Shown here: in pieces, positions 25,321-34,018 of the stretch
Layout: each line of letters begins with the position of its first letter
Position numbering within the stretch: the stretch's first letter is position 1
NCBI GenBank assembly: GCA_947628505.1
Contig: CANRAD010000012.1
Coordinates: 1-64,000 of the forward strand
Origin: an uncultured Clostridia bacterium
GTDB lineage: Bacteria; Bacillota; Clostridia; Christensenellales; Borkfalkiaceae
DNA length: 64,000 nt
Direction of reading: 5' to 3'
Notes under the pieces: model-generated
Told to the model about the DNA's origin: nothing
Seen by the model: the letters and a program-made list of their open reading frames with translations, nothing else
The model's database searches: none
Position numbers and translations under genes: made by a program

Positions 25321-26024
25321 TCACCTAAATTTTGCGAGACTGTAACGGCGCTTAAACCGTTATCTCTTATGTAAGTTAATATTTCCGACAAAGCTGTAAC
25401 AGTGTGCGATTTCGGATGCATAAGCACAATATCGCCGCCTTTGAGTTCTTTTGTTGCCCTTTTCACGATTGTGCCGACGTCGCTGTCCCGCCAATCGATT
25501 GTATCGCGGCTCCACATAATAACTTTAAGTCCAAGTTCGCGGCAAGCCGCCAGAGTTTCATTCGAAAAAGCTCCCGAAGGGGGCGCAAAAAGACCGACTT
25601 TGTTGCCGCAGATCATTTCAATGAGCTTTACGCTGGGACGTATCTCCTCGATATTTTCATTATAACCGAGCTTCGAATGATCTTTATGAAAATATCCGTG
25701 GCTGCCCAATTCATGGCCTCGATTATAAATTTCTCTCACGCAATCGACATTGTCGTCAGCCCACGAGCCACCTATAAAAAACGTCGCTTTTACGTTGAAT
25801 TCATCCAATATATCGAGAATTTCATATACGTTTGAAGTCCCCTCGTAGACATTGAAAGTAAGGCTCACCTCACTGCTTTCGGCATTGCCGCCGTAGAACA
25901 GATTTTCGTCTTCGTATGTCGCAACGGCCGTGCTTCCGCCCCAGAAACCTACCAAACTGACCGCAAGAACTATTACGGCAAGCAACGAATTTGTAACTAC
26001 CGTAGTAATTATTTTATTTTTCAA
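25317..26024 (-). CDS. YlxY-like polysaccharide deacetylase, degenerate active site
   Basis: 235-aa NodB-homology protein with an N-terminal membrane anchor/signal (residues 8-30). The usual TFDDGP motif is replaced by SLTFNVYEG, so the catalytic aspartate pair is missing; the metal-binding HGYFH (GSHGYFHKDH), an altered RPPYG motif (APPSGAFS) and the C-terminal HPK are present. It may be inactive or act with different chemistry. Start is TTG 26024 with AGGGG 8 nt upstream; that RBS lies in a predicted hairpin. Paired with the M16 gene as in Bacillus ylxY-mlpA. Confidence 0.85.
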   Translation of the reverse strand: MKNKIITTVVTNSLLAVIVLAVSLVGFWGGSTAVATYEDENLFYGGNAESSEVSLTFNVYEGTSNVYEILDILDEFNVKATFFIGGSWADDNVDCVREIYNRGHELGSHGYFHKDHSKLGYNENIEEIRPSVKLIEMICGNKVGLFAPPSGAFSNETLAACRELGLKVIMWSRDTIDWRDSDVGTIVKRATKELKGGDIVLMHPKSHTVTALSEILTYIRDNGLSAVTVSQNLGE

Positions 26025-26027
26025 TAG

Positions 26028-26070
26028 TTTACCCCTAATTTGTTTTATATATTTATTGTATTAGGGTAAA
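26028..26070 (-). promoter_or_regulatory. Hairpin covering the deacetylase ribosome binding site
   Basis: TTTACCCCTAAT (26028-26039) can pair with ATTAGGGTAAA (26060-26070) apart from one bulged base. In the minus-strand transcript the 3' arm is the AGGGG ribosome binding site of the deacetylase gene. Confidence 0.45.
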
Positions 26071-26082
26071 AACTATTTATTG

Positions 26083-28449
26083 CTATCTGAGTTTTACAAA
26101 AGTTACGCCCGTTTCGCCTTCGCCGTATTTGCCCAATCGGAAACTCTCGACGTTTTTATGTTTTTTCAAATGTTCCGCAATTGCGCTTTTAAGTTTTCCC
26201 GTACCTACTCCGTGTATAACTTTTATCTCTTCGAGGTTATCGGTTACGGCCTTATCGATAAAGTTGTCAAGCTCGTACAACGCTTCCTGAACTGTGAGCC
26301 CGAGCAAATTGATTTCGAGAAGCGGACGTGAAGCCGGAATATTCTTTATAAGTTTGACCTTTGTTTTTTCCTGCTTGACTTCCTTAGCTCCCGTTAAAAA
26401 CAAATCTTTGATTTTAACATGCGCTTTCATGCTTCCGCACGCAACTTCGGCTTCGCCCTTGGCGGCGGAAAAATTCACAACCCTGCCTCTGCAATCCATG
26501 GGCTTTATATATACTTCCGAACCGATAGAAAGATTGTTTTTGGTAGCCTGCTCGTAACTATTCTCTTTGCCGCCTTGGTTTTCTTCCTGATATGCGATAT
26601 CCGAAAGTTTATTTTTGAGAGTGCGCGCCTTTACGATATCGCTTTCGCTTATCTCCTCTTTATGAAATATTTCCTCGATTTCGGAGAGTATTTGCTTGGC
26701 TCTCAACGTGCGGTCGGCAATTATTCTTCTGCTCTCGCTTCTGGCGGAACGCGCTATTTTTTCTCTCTCTTTATTCAGTTCCTCGATTTCGGAATCGACC
26801 GATTTGAGCTTTTCATAATATTCCCTTTCGAGATTTTTTGCAGAAGCCAATTTTTTTTCGGCTTCTATGCGGCTTTCCTCCGCCTGTCTTAAAATATTTT
26901 CAAAGCTCCTTGCTCCGTCCGAAAGAAAATTTACTGCGTCGTCTAAAATTATTTCGTTCATGCCGAGTCTTTTGGCTATTGCAAAAGCGTTACTCGCACC
27001 CGGAATGCCGATTTTCATGCGATAGAGCGGCTTTAACGTATCGGAATCGAACTCCATATTTGCATTTTCAATCCCCGAAACAGAATATGCAAACTCTTTC
27101 AAAGGCGTAAAATGCGTAGTAATTATACCGCGACAACCTTTATTCAGCAAATATTTTACGACAGCTTTCGCCAAGGCTTGTCCCTCGTCCGGGTTGGTTC
27201 CGCCGCCCAACTCGTCAATAAGCACAAGGCTGTCTTTATCGGCTTTATCGCATATTTTAACAATGTTTTCCATATGCGAAGAAAACGTGGAAAGTTCCTC
27301 TTCTATGCTCTGACTGTCGCCGATATCGGAATAAACGCCTTTGAAAATGCACACCGAACTGCCGGAAGCGGCCGGGATATAAAGTCCGCACGCCGCCATC
27401 AGACAAAACAGTCCGGTCATTTTCATCGTTACGGTCTTACCGCCCGTATTGGCTCCGCTAAGCAATAAAATATTGTATTTATCGCCTATTTCAAGCGAGA
27501 CGGGAACAACTTTACTTTGATCAATCAGAGGGTGTCTGCCCTTTATTATATTAATGTATCCCCTATCGTTGACTTTGGGTAAAACGCCCTTGATATTATA
27601 ACCGTACTCCGCAAATGCGAAATATGAATCAATCTCTGCAAGAATTTCAATACAGCTTATGAGGTTTTCGGAAAGTTTGCCTACCCTTTCGGAAAGTTCC
27701 TTTAAAATATTTTCTATTTCCTCGCGTTCGTCAATCGTCAAGTCTATAAGTTCGTTATTGAGTTCAAGCACATATTCCGGTTCAATAAAAAACGTCGCGC
27801 CCGTTTTGGACTTGTCATGCACAAAGCCCTTTACCTTATTTTTATATTCGGCTTTTACGGGGATGACAAATCTGTCGTTTCTGATTGTAACTATCGAATC
27901 CTGCAAAAAATCCGAATTTTTTCCCGACACATATTCGGACAATTTCCCGCGTATTTTCTCATTTAGACTTTTAATTTTATGTCTGATTGAATATAATTTT
28001 TCGCTTGCGGTATCGCTAACCGCTTCTTCGGATATTATTTTACTTTGAATATCGTCCTCGAGGGTTTTGTCAAAATAAAGATTATCCGCCAAAGTTTTGA
28101 TGGTATGAATCTCGGGATCGGCGATTTTCGCAATGCTTTCATAACAGTTTCTCGCCGACCTCAGAAGAACAGCCGCCGATAAAAGTTCAGAGAGCGAAAG
28201 CACTGCTCCTTTGCCCGATTTTACGAGAAAATCTTCAACTGCGCCGAAGTATTCGATTTTGGAAACGCCGTAATTATAGAGAAGTTTATCACTTTCGAAC
28301 GTATATTCGAGGCGTTTGCGCACTTCGCCGATATCGGATGACGGGCGACAAGAAAGAACGCGCGTTTTGCCTTTATCCAAAACGGCATATTCGGAAACCG
28401 CCGAAAGAATTTTATTCAGTTCGAGTTTATCGATTTGCAAATCTTTCAT
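26083..28449 (-). CDS. mutS2: MutS2 protein
   Basis: 788-aa MutS2: ATPase core with Walker A GANTGGKTVTMKMTG near residue 340 and DELGGGTNPDEG (Walker B), a long coiled coil (about 520-620) and a C-terminal Smr nuclease domain (LLGLTVQEALYELDNFI; HGVGTGKLKSAI). MutS2 suppresses homologous recombination and rescues collided ribosomes in Bacillus. No MutS1-type mismatch-binding N-domain. Follows the U32 gene with no gap and no evident RBS. Confidence 0.96.
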   Translation of the reverse strand: MKDLQIDKLELNKILSAVSEYAVLDKGKTRVLSCRPSSDIGEVRKRLEYTFESDKLLYNYGVSKIEYFGAVEDFLVKSGKGAVLSLSELLSAAVLLRSARNCYESIAKIADPEIHTIKTLADNLYFDKTLEDDIQSKIISEEAVSDTASEKLYSIRHKIKSLNEKIRGKLSEYVSGKNSDFLQDSIVTIRNDRFVIPVKAEYKNKVKGFVHDKSKTGATFFIEPEYVLELNNELIDLTIDEREEIENILKELSERVGKLSENLISCIEILAEIDSYFAFAEYGYNIKGVLPKVNDRGYINIIKGRHPLIDQSKVVPVSLEIGDKYNILLLSGANTGGKTVTMKMTGLFCLMAACGLYIPAASGSSVCIFKGVYSDIGDSQSIEEELSTFSSHMENIVKICDKADKDSLVLIDELGGGTNPDEGQALAKAVVKYLLNKGCRGIITTHFTPLKEFAYSVSGIENANMEFDSDTLKPLYRMKIGIPGASNAFAIAKRLGMNEIILDDAVNFLSDGARSFENILRQAEESRIEAEKKLASAKNLEREYYEKLKSVDSEIEELNKEREKIARSARSESRRIIADRTLRAKQILSEIEEIFHKEEISESDIVKARTLKNKLSDIAYQEENQGGKENSYEQATKNNLSIGSEVYIKPMDCRGRVVNFSAAKGEAEVACGSMKAHVKIKDLFLTGAKEVKQEKTKVKLIKNIPASRPLLEINLLGLTVQEALYELDNFIDKAVTDNLEEIKVIHGVGTGKLKSAIAEHLKKHKNVESFRLGKYGEGETGVTFVKLR

Positions 28450-28450
28450 A

Positions 28451-30613
28451 TCATAAAATCGGCGAAAACGAGTGCCCGCGCGTATAATTTTTAAAATAAT
28501 CCGCGGTTTTTTCCTCGTTTGAATGAATTTTTACGAGTAATTCGGGATTTTTTTCCAAAGTGCAGTCCAATAACGAACCTGTGGGCGAGACGCTGAGCAG
28601 ATGAACGCAATTGTATACTTCGAATCTGCAAGAAGAAGTTTTATATCTCTTCACGGGAAATTTCCGCCCGGCCTCATCAGTCAAAGTATAGATTGACTGC
28701 CTGTCGCACGATTTGCAGTTCTTGCCGAAAGGGCAGTAAATCAAATCCATAACTTTGACGGCTCCCGACGAAAGCGCAAAGGTTTTCACCGTTGCAATCT
28801 CCTTTTGTTCCTTATCGGTGAGCTCTTTGGAAAGCGCAACGTATTTTGCGGGGCACAGCGATATATCTATCGCGTTCGATATGTTTAGCCCCGTGCCTGC
28901 AAAACACGGTATGCCGAGCTCTTCGGCAAGTTCGATTCCCCAACTTCCGTCGCAGTAAATTCCGCAAAAACGCCCTAACTGCGTCTTTATTTTTTCGATT
29001 TCGTCTCCCGTCATAAACGGCGGCAAAAACAAAAAACAGTTTTCCTCCGCCCGCTCGTCGATTTTTGTAAAGTCGTCGGGTTTATATATTACGATATCCG
29101 CGCCGTCCAAATCGGGTTTTCCGCAAATTACGGCAACTTTATCACATACAGAGTTATCGGTTGTGGGAACGACGCAATTGAATTTATATTGAGTATTGTT
29201 ATTCTCGGAAATTAATTCGAAATAACGAGCATAGGCCGTGCGTCTTAAATCGTTGAGTTCGGCGGAAGTCAGAAAACTTTCAAAGGTTTCAATCTTTCCG
29301 AATGATACTTCGAAAGGATATTTATCCGTCTTTTTGAAACATTCTTCGATTTTAGCTTGCGATAAAGGCAAAGTTTTTGCCTTTGATACGGCCGTTTTGC
29401 CACAGTACTTATAACCGCTTATATCCACTTCCGGCAGTTTGCCGGCAATCAATTTTACCGAAACGTTGACATTGATTTTTTTAACCGTCGAAAGTAATTT
29501 TTCATTCAGGCGTTTATCTGTTGTTATGAAAAGTTTGTCGCCGTTTTTTAATTTACACGCCGAATTGACATAAAATCCTTTAAAGGAATCCGAAGCAAAA
29601 TCCGCGCCGCCTATTTCCCGCCCTTCTCTCAAAACTTTAAACGAGTCGCCGGTTACGAAGTCTCCGTTGCTTTCGCAAAAATATTTGCCGTTTACTACTT
29701 TGACAGTCCCGACAAATTCGCCTATATGTCCCTGAACCGCAGAAGATATAAAACTTTTATCTTGTCCGAAAGTCAAACCGTGAGTATAATTTCCGCGATT
29801 ATACGTGCGCTTTAAATCACTGAAAATTTTATCCGAATATTTGTCGTCGAGTATTGATTTATAATAATTTACCGCGGCGGCGACATATTCCGGGCGCCTC
29901 ATCCTTCCCTCGATTTTAAATGAGCAAACGCCGGCTTCCATAAGGCTGAAAATATATTTGCCTACCGACAAATCGGAAAGCGACAATCTGTATTCCGGAG
30001 TTTCATAGCCGACGCGGTCATAGGAATATTTTTTTCTGCAAGGCTGTTTGCATCTGCCCCTGTTCCCGCTGTTGCCACCGGCAAACGACGACATATAACA
30101 CTGACCTGAAAAACATGTGCATAGCGCGCCTTGAACAAAAACTTCGGTTTCAATTATCTGCGCTATTGCCTTTATATCCTCCAAAGAGGTTTCTCTCGAT
30201 AGAATAACCCGAGAAAAACCGTATTTTTTTGCGAGTTTCGCGCCATATAAGTTACATATCCCCGCTTGCGTCGATAAATGAAGAACTATTTCGGGATAAT
30301 TTTGATGCACAAATTTGCCGATAAAAATGTCGGAGAGAATTATTGCGTCCGCTCCCGTATTCCAAACCGAAACCAAAGTTTCGAGGAACTCGCTCAATTC
30401 TCGGTTTTTAACAAGCGTATTCATTGCGACATAAACTCTGACGTTTAAGGCATGCGCACAAGTCAGTAGTTCGCCGAGAGAACTGATATCGAAATTTTCT
30501 GCGGAACTCCTTGCGGAAAACTGAGATAGCCCCAAATAAATCGCGTCCGCGCCGCTGTTTATAGCCGCCATTGCGCTGTCCAAGCCGCCGGCAGGCGCTA
30601 ATATCTCTGTCAT
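28451..30613 (-). CDS. U32-family peptidase (RlhA-like, DUF3656-containing)
   Basis: 720-aa protein. The N-terminal U32 barrel (ILAPAGGLDSAMAAINSGADAIYLG) is followed by the Cys cluster CTCFSGQCYMSS...GRCKQPCRKKY that binds iron-sulfur in relatives, and CSFKIEGRMRRPEYVA. The C-terminal half resembles the DUF3656 extension and ends with another Cys group (CPFGKNCKSCDR). Homologues (RlhA/YdcP, TrhP) hydroxylate 23S rRNA or tRNA rather than cleave protein, so an RNA-hydroxylation role is more likely than proteolysis. Confidence 0.88.
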   Translation of the reverse strand: MTEILAPAGGLDSAMAAINSGADAIYLGLSQFSARSSAENFDISSLGELLTCAHALNVRVYVAMNTLVKNRELSEFLETLVSVWNTGADAIILSDIFIGKFVHQNYPEIVLHLSTQAGICNLYGAKLAKKYGFSRVILSRETSLEDIKAIAQIIETEVFVQGALCTCFSGQCYMSSFAGGNSGNRGRCKQPCRKKYSYDRVGYETPEYRLSLSDLSVGKYIFSLMEAGVCSFKIEGRMRRPEYVAAAVNYYKSILDDKYSDKIFSDLKRTYNRGNYTHGLTFGQDKSFISSAVQGHIGEFVGTVKVVNGKYFCESNGDFVTGDSFKVLREGREIGGADFASDSFKGFYVNSACKLKNGDKLFITTDKRLNEKLLSTVKKINVNVSVKLIAGKLPEVDISGYKYCGKTAVSKAKTLPLSQAKIEECFKKTDKYPFEVSFGKIETFESFLTSAELNDLRRTAYARYFELISENNNTQYKFNCVVPTTDNSVCDKVAVICGKPDLDGADIVIYKPDDFTKIDERAEENCFLFLPPFMTGDEIEKIKTQLGRFCGIYCDGSWGIELAEELGIPCFAGTGLNISNAIDISLCPAKYVALSKELTDKEQKEIATVKTFALSSGAVKVMDLIYCPFGKNCKSCDRQSIYTLTDEAGRKFPVKRYKTSSCRFEVYNCVHLLSVSPTGSLLDCTLEKNPELLVKIHSNEEKTADYFKNYTRGHSFSPIL

Positions 30614-30617
30614 AGTA

Positions 30618-31442
30618 CTATGCTAATCCGAATTTTTTGATAATTTGTGCCACAGCGCCGTCGTTGTTTGTTGCCGAAATATAGTCAGCAACTTCTTTAA
30701 CCGTACTCGGGGCGTTACCGACGGCACACCCTAACCCTGCGGCTTTAATCATAGGTATATCGTTGAGGTTGTCGCCGATAGCCACGGTTTTCGAATACGG
30801 TACCGAATAATAATCGGCCAAAAATTTAAGAGCCTCTCCCTTGTTGTCATTCAAAGGCGATATTTCAACCAACACGCTTGCGCTGCATGTTACGTCAAAT
30901 TTGCCGTCAAGTCTGCTTTTTAAATCTGAATACAGCTTTTCTCTGTTCTCCGGACTGACAAGACAAGCGACTTTTTCGCAAAATAATTTATTTTTCTTGA
31001 CAAAATCCGAAATTTTGCCCTCGACGGAAGTTGCCGATACTCCCGTTATCTTTTCGTATTTTATAAGATATTGATTGTCGGAAGGCAAATCGGTATATAA
31101 ATTATTTCCGCTGTAAACGTTGATATTGTTGTCCAATTCCTCAATAACGCGGCATATGCCGTAAACGTCGTCGCAATTCATTCCGCTGTTTTTTAGAATT
31201 TTGCCGCTTTCGATTTCGGCAATCACCGTTCCTTGATATGCGACGACTATTCCTTTAAGACCGAGCGAGCGCACCCGAGGTAAAATCGATTTCAACATTC
31301 TTCCCGTGCATACGGCAAATATTCCGCCGCGCGAAATGTATTCGTCGATTGCCTCTTTAACTTCCGGCAATATTTTTTGCTCATCGGTTATGAGCGTGCC
31401 GTCAAAATCAGAAATTATAAGTTCGTAATTTATCTTTTTCAT
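30618..31442 (-). CDS. HAD-superfamily Cof-type phosphatase
   Basis: 274 aa, Cof/YkrA class of sugar-phosphatases. Motif I SDFDGTLITDE (nucleophile Asp, residues 11-21), motif II VCTGR, motif III lysine near 200, motif IV AIGDNLNDIPMI. Start overlaps the uvrC stop (ATGA), 4 nt. Substrate not predictable. Confidence 0.88.
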   Translation of the reverse strand: MKKINYELIISDFDGTLITDEQKILPEVKEAIDEYISRGGIFAVCTGRMLKSILPRVRSLGLKGIVVAYQGTVIAEIESGKILKNSGMNCDDVYGICRVIEELDNNINVYSGNNLYTDLPSDNQYLIKYEKITGVSATSVEGKISDFVKKNKLFCEKVACLVSPENREKLYSDLKSRLDGKFDVTCSASVLVEISPLNDNKGEALKFLADYYSVPYSKTVAIGDNLNDIPMIKAAGLGCAVGNAPSTVKEVADYISATNNDGAVAQIIKKFGLA

Positions 31443-33250
31443 AAGTTGTCATTAAGGTAATCTTTGATTTTTCGAGCCAATGTTTCACTGACGCCGCTGC
31501 ACTGCATGAGCTCGCTCTCGTCGGCCGCCATAATTTTATCGAGCGTGCCGAACTTTTCAAGCAGCGCCATTCTTTTAACCTTGCCCACGCCGGGAATTTC
31601 ATTTAAAACCGAACTCAAATTACGTTTGGAATGTATATTTCTGAAATAAGTTATCGCAAAGCGATGCGCTTCGTCTCTTATTCTCTGCAACATTTTCAAT
31701 GCGTAATCTCGATGGGAAATTTTGACGCTCTCGTCCGAGTTGAGCGTAAATACTTCTTCCTCTCTTTTCGCAAGAGACACAAGTTCAATTCCGTCAATTC
31801 GTTTTTCGCGAAATATTTCGTTAACCGCCGACAACTGACCTTTACCGCCGTCGATTATTATCAAATCCGGTTTCGGAAAACGCTCTTCTTCGTCGGTGCC
31901 GAGTTTATTCAACCTCCTCAAAAGCACTTCCTGCAATGAAGCAAAGTCGTTTGCGCCTTCCACCGTTTTAATTTTAAACCGCCTGTAACTTGACCTGTCC
32001 GCGTCTCCGTCGACAAAAACGACCATCGAACCTACTTTATCTACGCCGCTTATGTTTGAAATATCATAACATTCCATTCGACGGGGATAGCGCTTCAACC
32101 CAAGCAATTCCTGCAATCTCTTGCAAGCATTTACGGTCATATCGTCTTTATGTTTTATTTTGTCGACGGATTTTTCAAGATATTCGCCGGCGTTCTGCTC
32201 GGCCATCTGCAATAATCTGAATTTATCGCCTTGCTTGGCCACCGTGATTTCGACATTTTTGTCGAAAATCTTTTTAAAGTAGCTTTGCAATAATTCTTTT
32301 TCGCAAAATTCTTCGACTACGATTTCAGACGGAATTTCATGATTCTGATAATACTGAACGATAAACGCCGTAAGTGCCTCGCTGTCGCTTATGTGCGCCT
32401 CGTCCAAGGCGAAACTGCTTCCGCCTTGCATTATGCCTTTTCGCGTTACGAGAACGCTGGCCGCGGAATACAACTTATTTGTCGCATAAGCAATGACGTC
32501 GACATCTATAAATTTATTCAACGAAGTTATGCGCTTGCCTTCAAGTTTGGCTATCATGCCGAGTTTGTTTTTATAATCGAGGGCAAGTTCAAAATTTTCA
32601 TTGTCGGCGGCCGCAAGCATTTTGTTTTTAAGAACGCTCTGTGCTTCCGCAAGATTTCCGTCCAAAAAATCAACAGCTTTTTTTACGCGCACGGCATAAT
32701 CCTCTTCGCTGATTTTAAAAGCGCAGGGTGCCGTGCATCTTCCGATATGATAATTAAGGCACTCTCTGTGCGGCGCAGACGTTATTTTGGTATGACAAAG
32801 TCTGACTGCGAATGTCAGTTGAAGAGTTTCGAGAATATCTTTACAACTGATGCCCCCCATATATGGACCGAAATACTTACAGCCGTCTTTTTTTATCTTG
32901 CGCGTTATATAAAAATTGGGGAATTTTTCCCGTAAATCGACTTTGATATAGGGATAAGTTTTATCGTCCTTTAAAAGGATATTGTATTTGGGCTTATATT
33001 TTTTTATGAGGTTATTTTCAAGCGCCAGAGCGTCGATTTCCGAAGAAGTTATTATATAGTTGAAATCACTTATGTTTTCAACCATTTTGGTAACTTTTTC
33101 CGGTTTGGGCGAATTATGGAAATATTGTCTGACGCGATTTTTGAGTATGCGGGCCTTGCCCACATATATTACGTTCCCGTAACAATCGAGCATAATGTAA
33201 ACGCCCGGATTATCGGGAAGCAGTTTCAGTTTTTCTTTTATAACATCCAT
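31439..33250 (-). CDS. uvrC: Excinuclease ABC subunit C
   Basis: Nucleotide-excision-repair nuclease, 603 aa: GIY-YIG domain at the N-terminus (NPGVYIM...VIYVGKA), central UvrB-binding UVR segment, RNase-H-like C-terminal nuclease (CYDISNISG; DLIIIDGGKGQL) and tandem HhH. I chose ATG 33250: the in-frame ATG at 33265 overlaps the -10 box and the TTG at 33292 lies within the promoter. The leader would then be only about 7 nt, with no SD. Starts a uvrC-HAD-U32-mutS2 string; uvrA/uvrB are not nearby. Confidence 0.95.
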   Translation of the reverse strand: MDVIKEKLKLLPDNPGVYIMLDCYGNVIYVGKARILKNRVRQYFHNSPKPEKVTKMVENISDFNYIITSSEIDALALENNLIKKYKPKYNILLKDDKTYPYIKVDLREKFPNFYITRKIKKDGCKYFGPYMGGISCKDILETLQLTFAVRLCHTKITSAPHRECLNYHIGRCTAPCAFKISEEDYAVRVKKAVDFLDGNLAEAQSVLKNKMLAAADNENFELALDYKNKLGMIAKLEGKRITSLNKFIDVDVIAYATNKLYSAASVLVTRKGIMQGGSSFALDEAHISDSEALTAFIVQYYQNHEIPSEIVVEEFCEKELLQSYFKKIFDKNVEITVAKQGDKFRLLQMAEQNAGEYLEKSVDKIKHKDDMTVNACKRLQELLGLKRYPRRMECYDISNISGVDKVGSMVVFVDGDADRSSYRRFKIKTVEGANDFASLQEVLLRRLNKLGTDEEERFPKPDLIIIDGGKGQLSAVNEIFREKRIDGIELVSLAKREEEVFTLNSDESVKISHRDYALKMLQRIRDEAHRFAITYFRNIHSKRNLSSVLNEIPGVGKVKRMALLEKFGTLDKIMAADESELMQCSGVSETLARKIKDYLNDNL

Positions 33251-33263
33251 AACGCTTAAATTC

Positions 33264-33292
33264 ATTATATCACGCCAAATTATGTTTGGCAA
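33264..33292 (-). promoter_or_regulatory. uvrC promoter with inverted repeat in the spacer
   Basis: Minus-strand TTGCCA (33287-33292), 17 bp, TATAAT (33264-33269). GCCAAA and TTTGGC form a 6-5-6 inverted repeat overlapping the -35 box, a possible operator. It does not match the AAC-N4-GTT LexA core. Confidence 0.75.
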
Positions 33293-33302
33293 TTTATTTA
33301 AT

Positions 33303-33330
33303 CAAAAAGGAGCCCCGTGAAAGGCTCCTT
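33303..33330 (-). terminator. arsR terminator
   Basis: Eight-bp stem AAGGAGCC / GGCTCCTT with minus-strand T-run. Confidence 0.8.
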
Positions 33331-33366
33331 CCTCATATTTGCGCATAAGCGCGGTAAATCAAATAC

Positions 33367-33705
33367 TCAGCACCCGAGAAACTCAACGCCTTTAAGCATC
33401 ACGTCGTTCACGGTATCGTTAACCAACGAATAAAATATTACTTTCCCGTGCCTTTCGCATTTGACTATTCCGAGATTTTTCAGCAATCTCAATTGATGCG
33501 AAACCGTTGTTTGATTAATATCCAAAACACGGGAAATATCGGTTACGCACATCTCGGATATGGCAAGCGCGGACAACATTCTGACGCGCGTAGGATCGGC
33601 AAAAATAGAGAAAAAGCAGACAATGCTGTCAAGAACATCGCCTTCGGGGACATACTCTCTTACTAAATCGCGCGTTCGCCTGTCCAAAAGCATTGTATCA
33701 ACCAT
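33367..33705 (-). CDS. ArsR/SmtB-family metal-responsive repressor
   Basis: 112-aa winged-helix regulator. The DNA-recognition region is VTDISRVLDINQTTVSHQLRLLKNLG (helices alpha-3/alpha-R) and the wing is KCERHGKVIFYSL. Cys in EMCVTDIS lies at the alpha-3N position used by CadC/ArsR-type metal sensors. It is just downstream of the copper ATPase gene but has its own TTGACA promoter and RBS (GGAGGTGG). Likely controls the copper gene and possibly itself; the metal is inferred from context, as clostridial copper operons more often use CsoR or CopY. Confidence 0.85.
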   Translation of the reverse strand: MVDTMLLDRRTRDLVREYVPEGDVLDSIVCFFSIFADPTRVRMLSALAISEMCVTDISRVLDINQTTVSHQLRLLKNLGIVKCERHGKVIFYSLVNDTVNDVMLKGVEFLGC

Positions 33706-33724
33706 ATTTCCACCTCCGACTATA

Positions 33725-33754
33725 ATTATACCGCCCCGTATGATTATATGTCAA
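33725..33754 (-). promoter_or_regulatory. arsR promoter
   Basis: Minus-strand TTGACA (33749-33754), 18 bp, TATAAT (33725-33730). Confidence 0.7.
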
Positions 33755-33802
33755 AGCGTTGGAAAGTCTTATATTGTCATAAAATGCTTTTGATTGTCGG
33801 TT

Positions 33803-34018
33803 TTATTTCTCTTCTATCGAAACGACTTTATATCCCGCGTCGGTAATAAGCGCCGTTATTTCGTCGTTGGAGACTTCTTCTCTGCTGCGTATCACCGCGT
33901 TATTCTTTTTGAGATTTACGTCTACCGAAATAACGTTTTTCGCCGTCGACAGCTTATCTTCGACGCGTTTGGCGCAATGTTTGCAACACATACCTTCGAT
34001 TGAAACGATTTTTTTCAT
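33803..34018 (-). CDS. Possible internally initiated CopZ-like chaperone
   Basis: Nested in frame in the copA gene. ATG 34018 is preceded by AAGGAAG at about 9-nt spacing, a better ribosome binding site than most in the window, and begins a 71-residue HMA domain (MKKIVSIEGMCCKHC...) matching the length and start of stand-alone CopZ. Translation from this ATG would give a free copper chaperone from the ATPase mRNA, analogous in outcome to the frameshift-derived CopA(Z) of E. coli. It may equally be the relic of a fused downstream copZ gene. Confidence 0.45.
   Translation of the reverse strand: MKKIVSIEGMCCKHCAKRVEDKLSTAKNVISVDVNLKKNNAVIRSREEVSNDEITALITDAGYKVVSIEEK

Noticed and set aside
33251-33292. 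Upstream uvrC starts (TTG 33292, ATG 33265)
   Set aside because: Both fall within the promoter; UvrC homology begins just after ATG 33250.
33264-33292. LexA box at the uvrC promoter
   Set aside because: The 6-5-6 repeat GCCAAA/TTTGGC does not fit AAC-N4-GTT, so SOS control is not supported.
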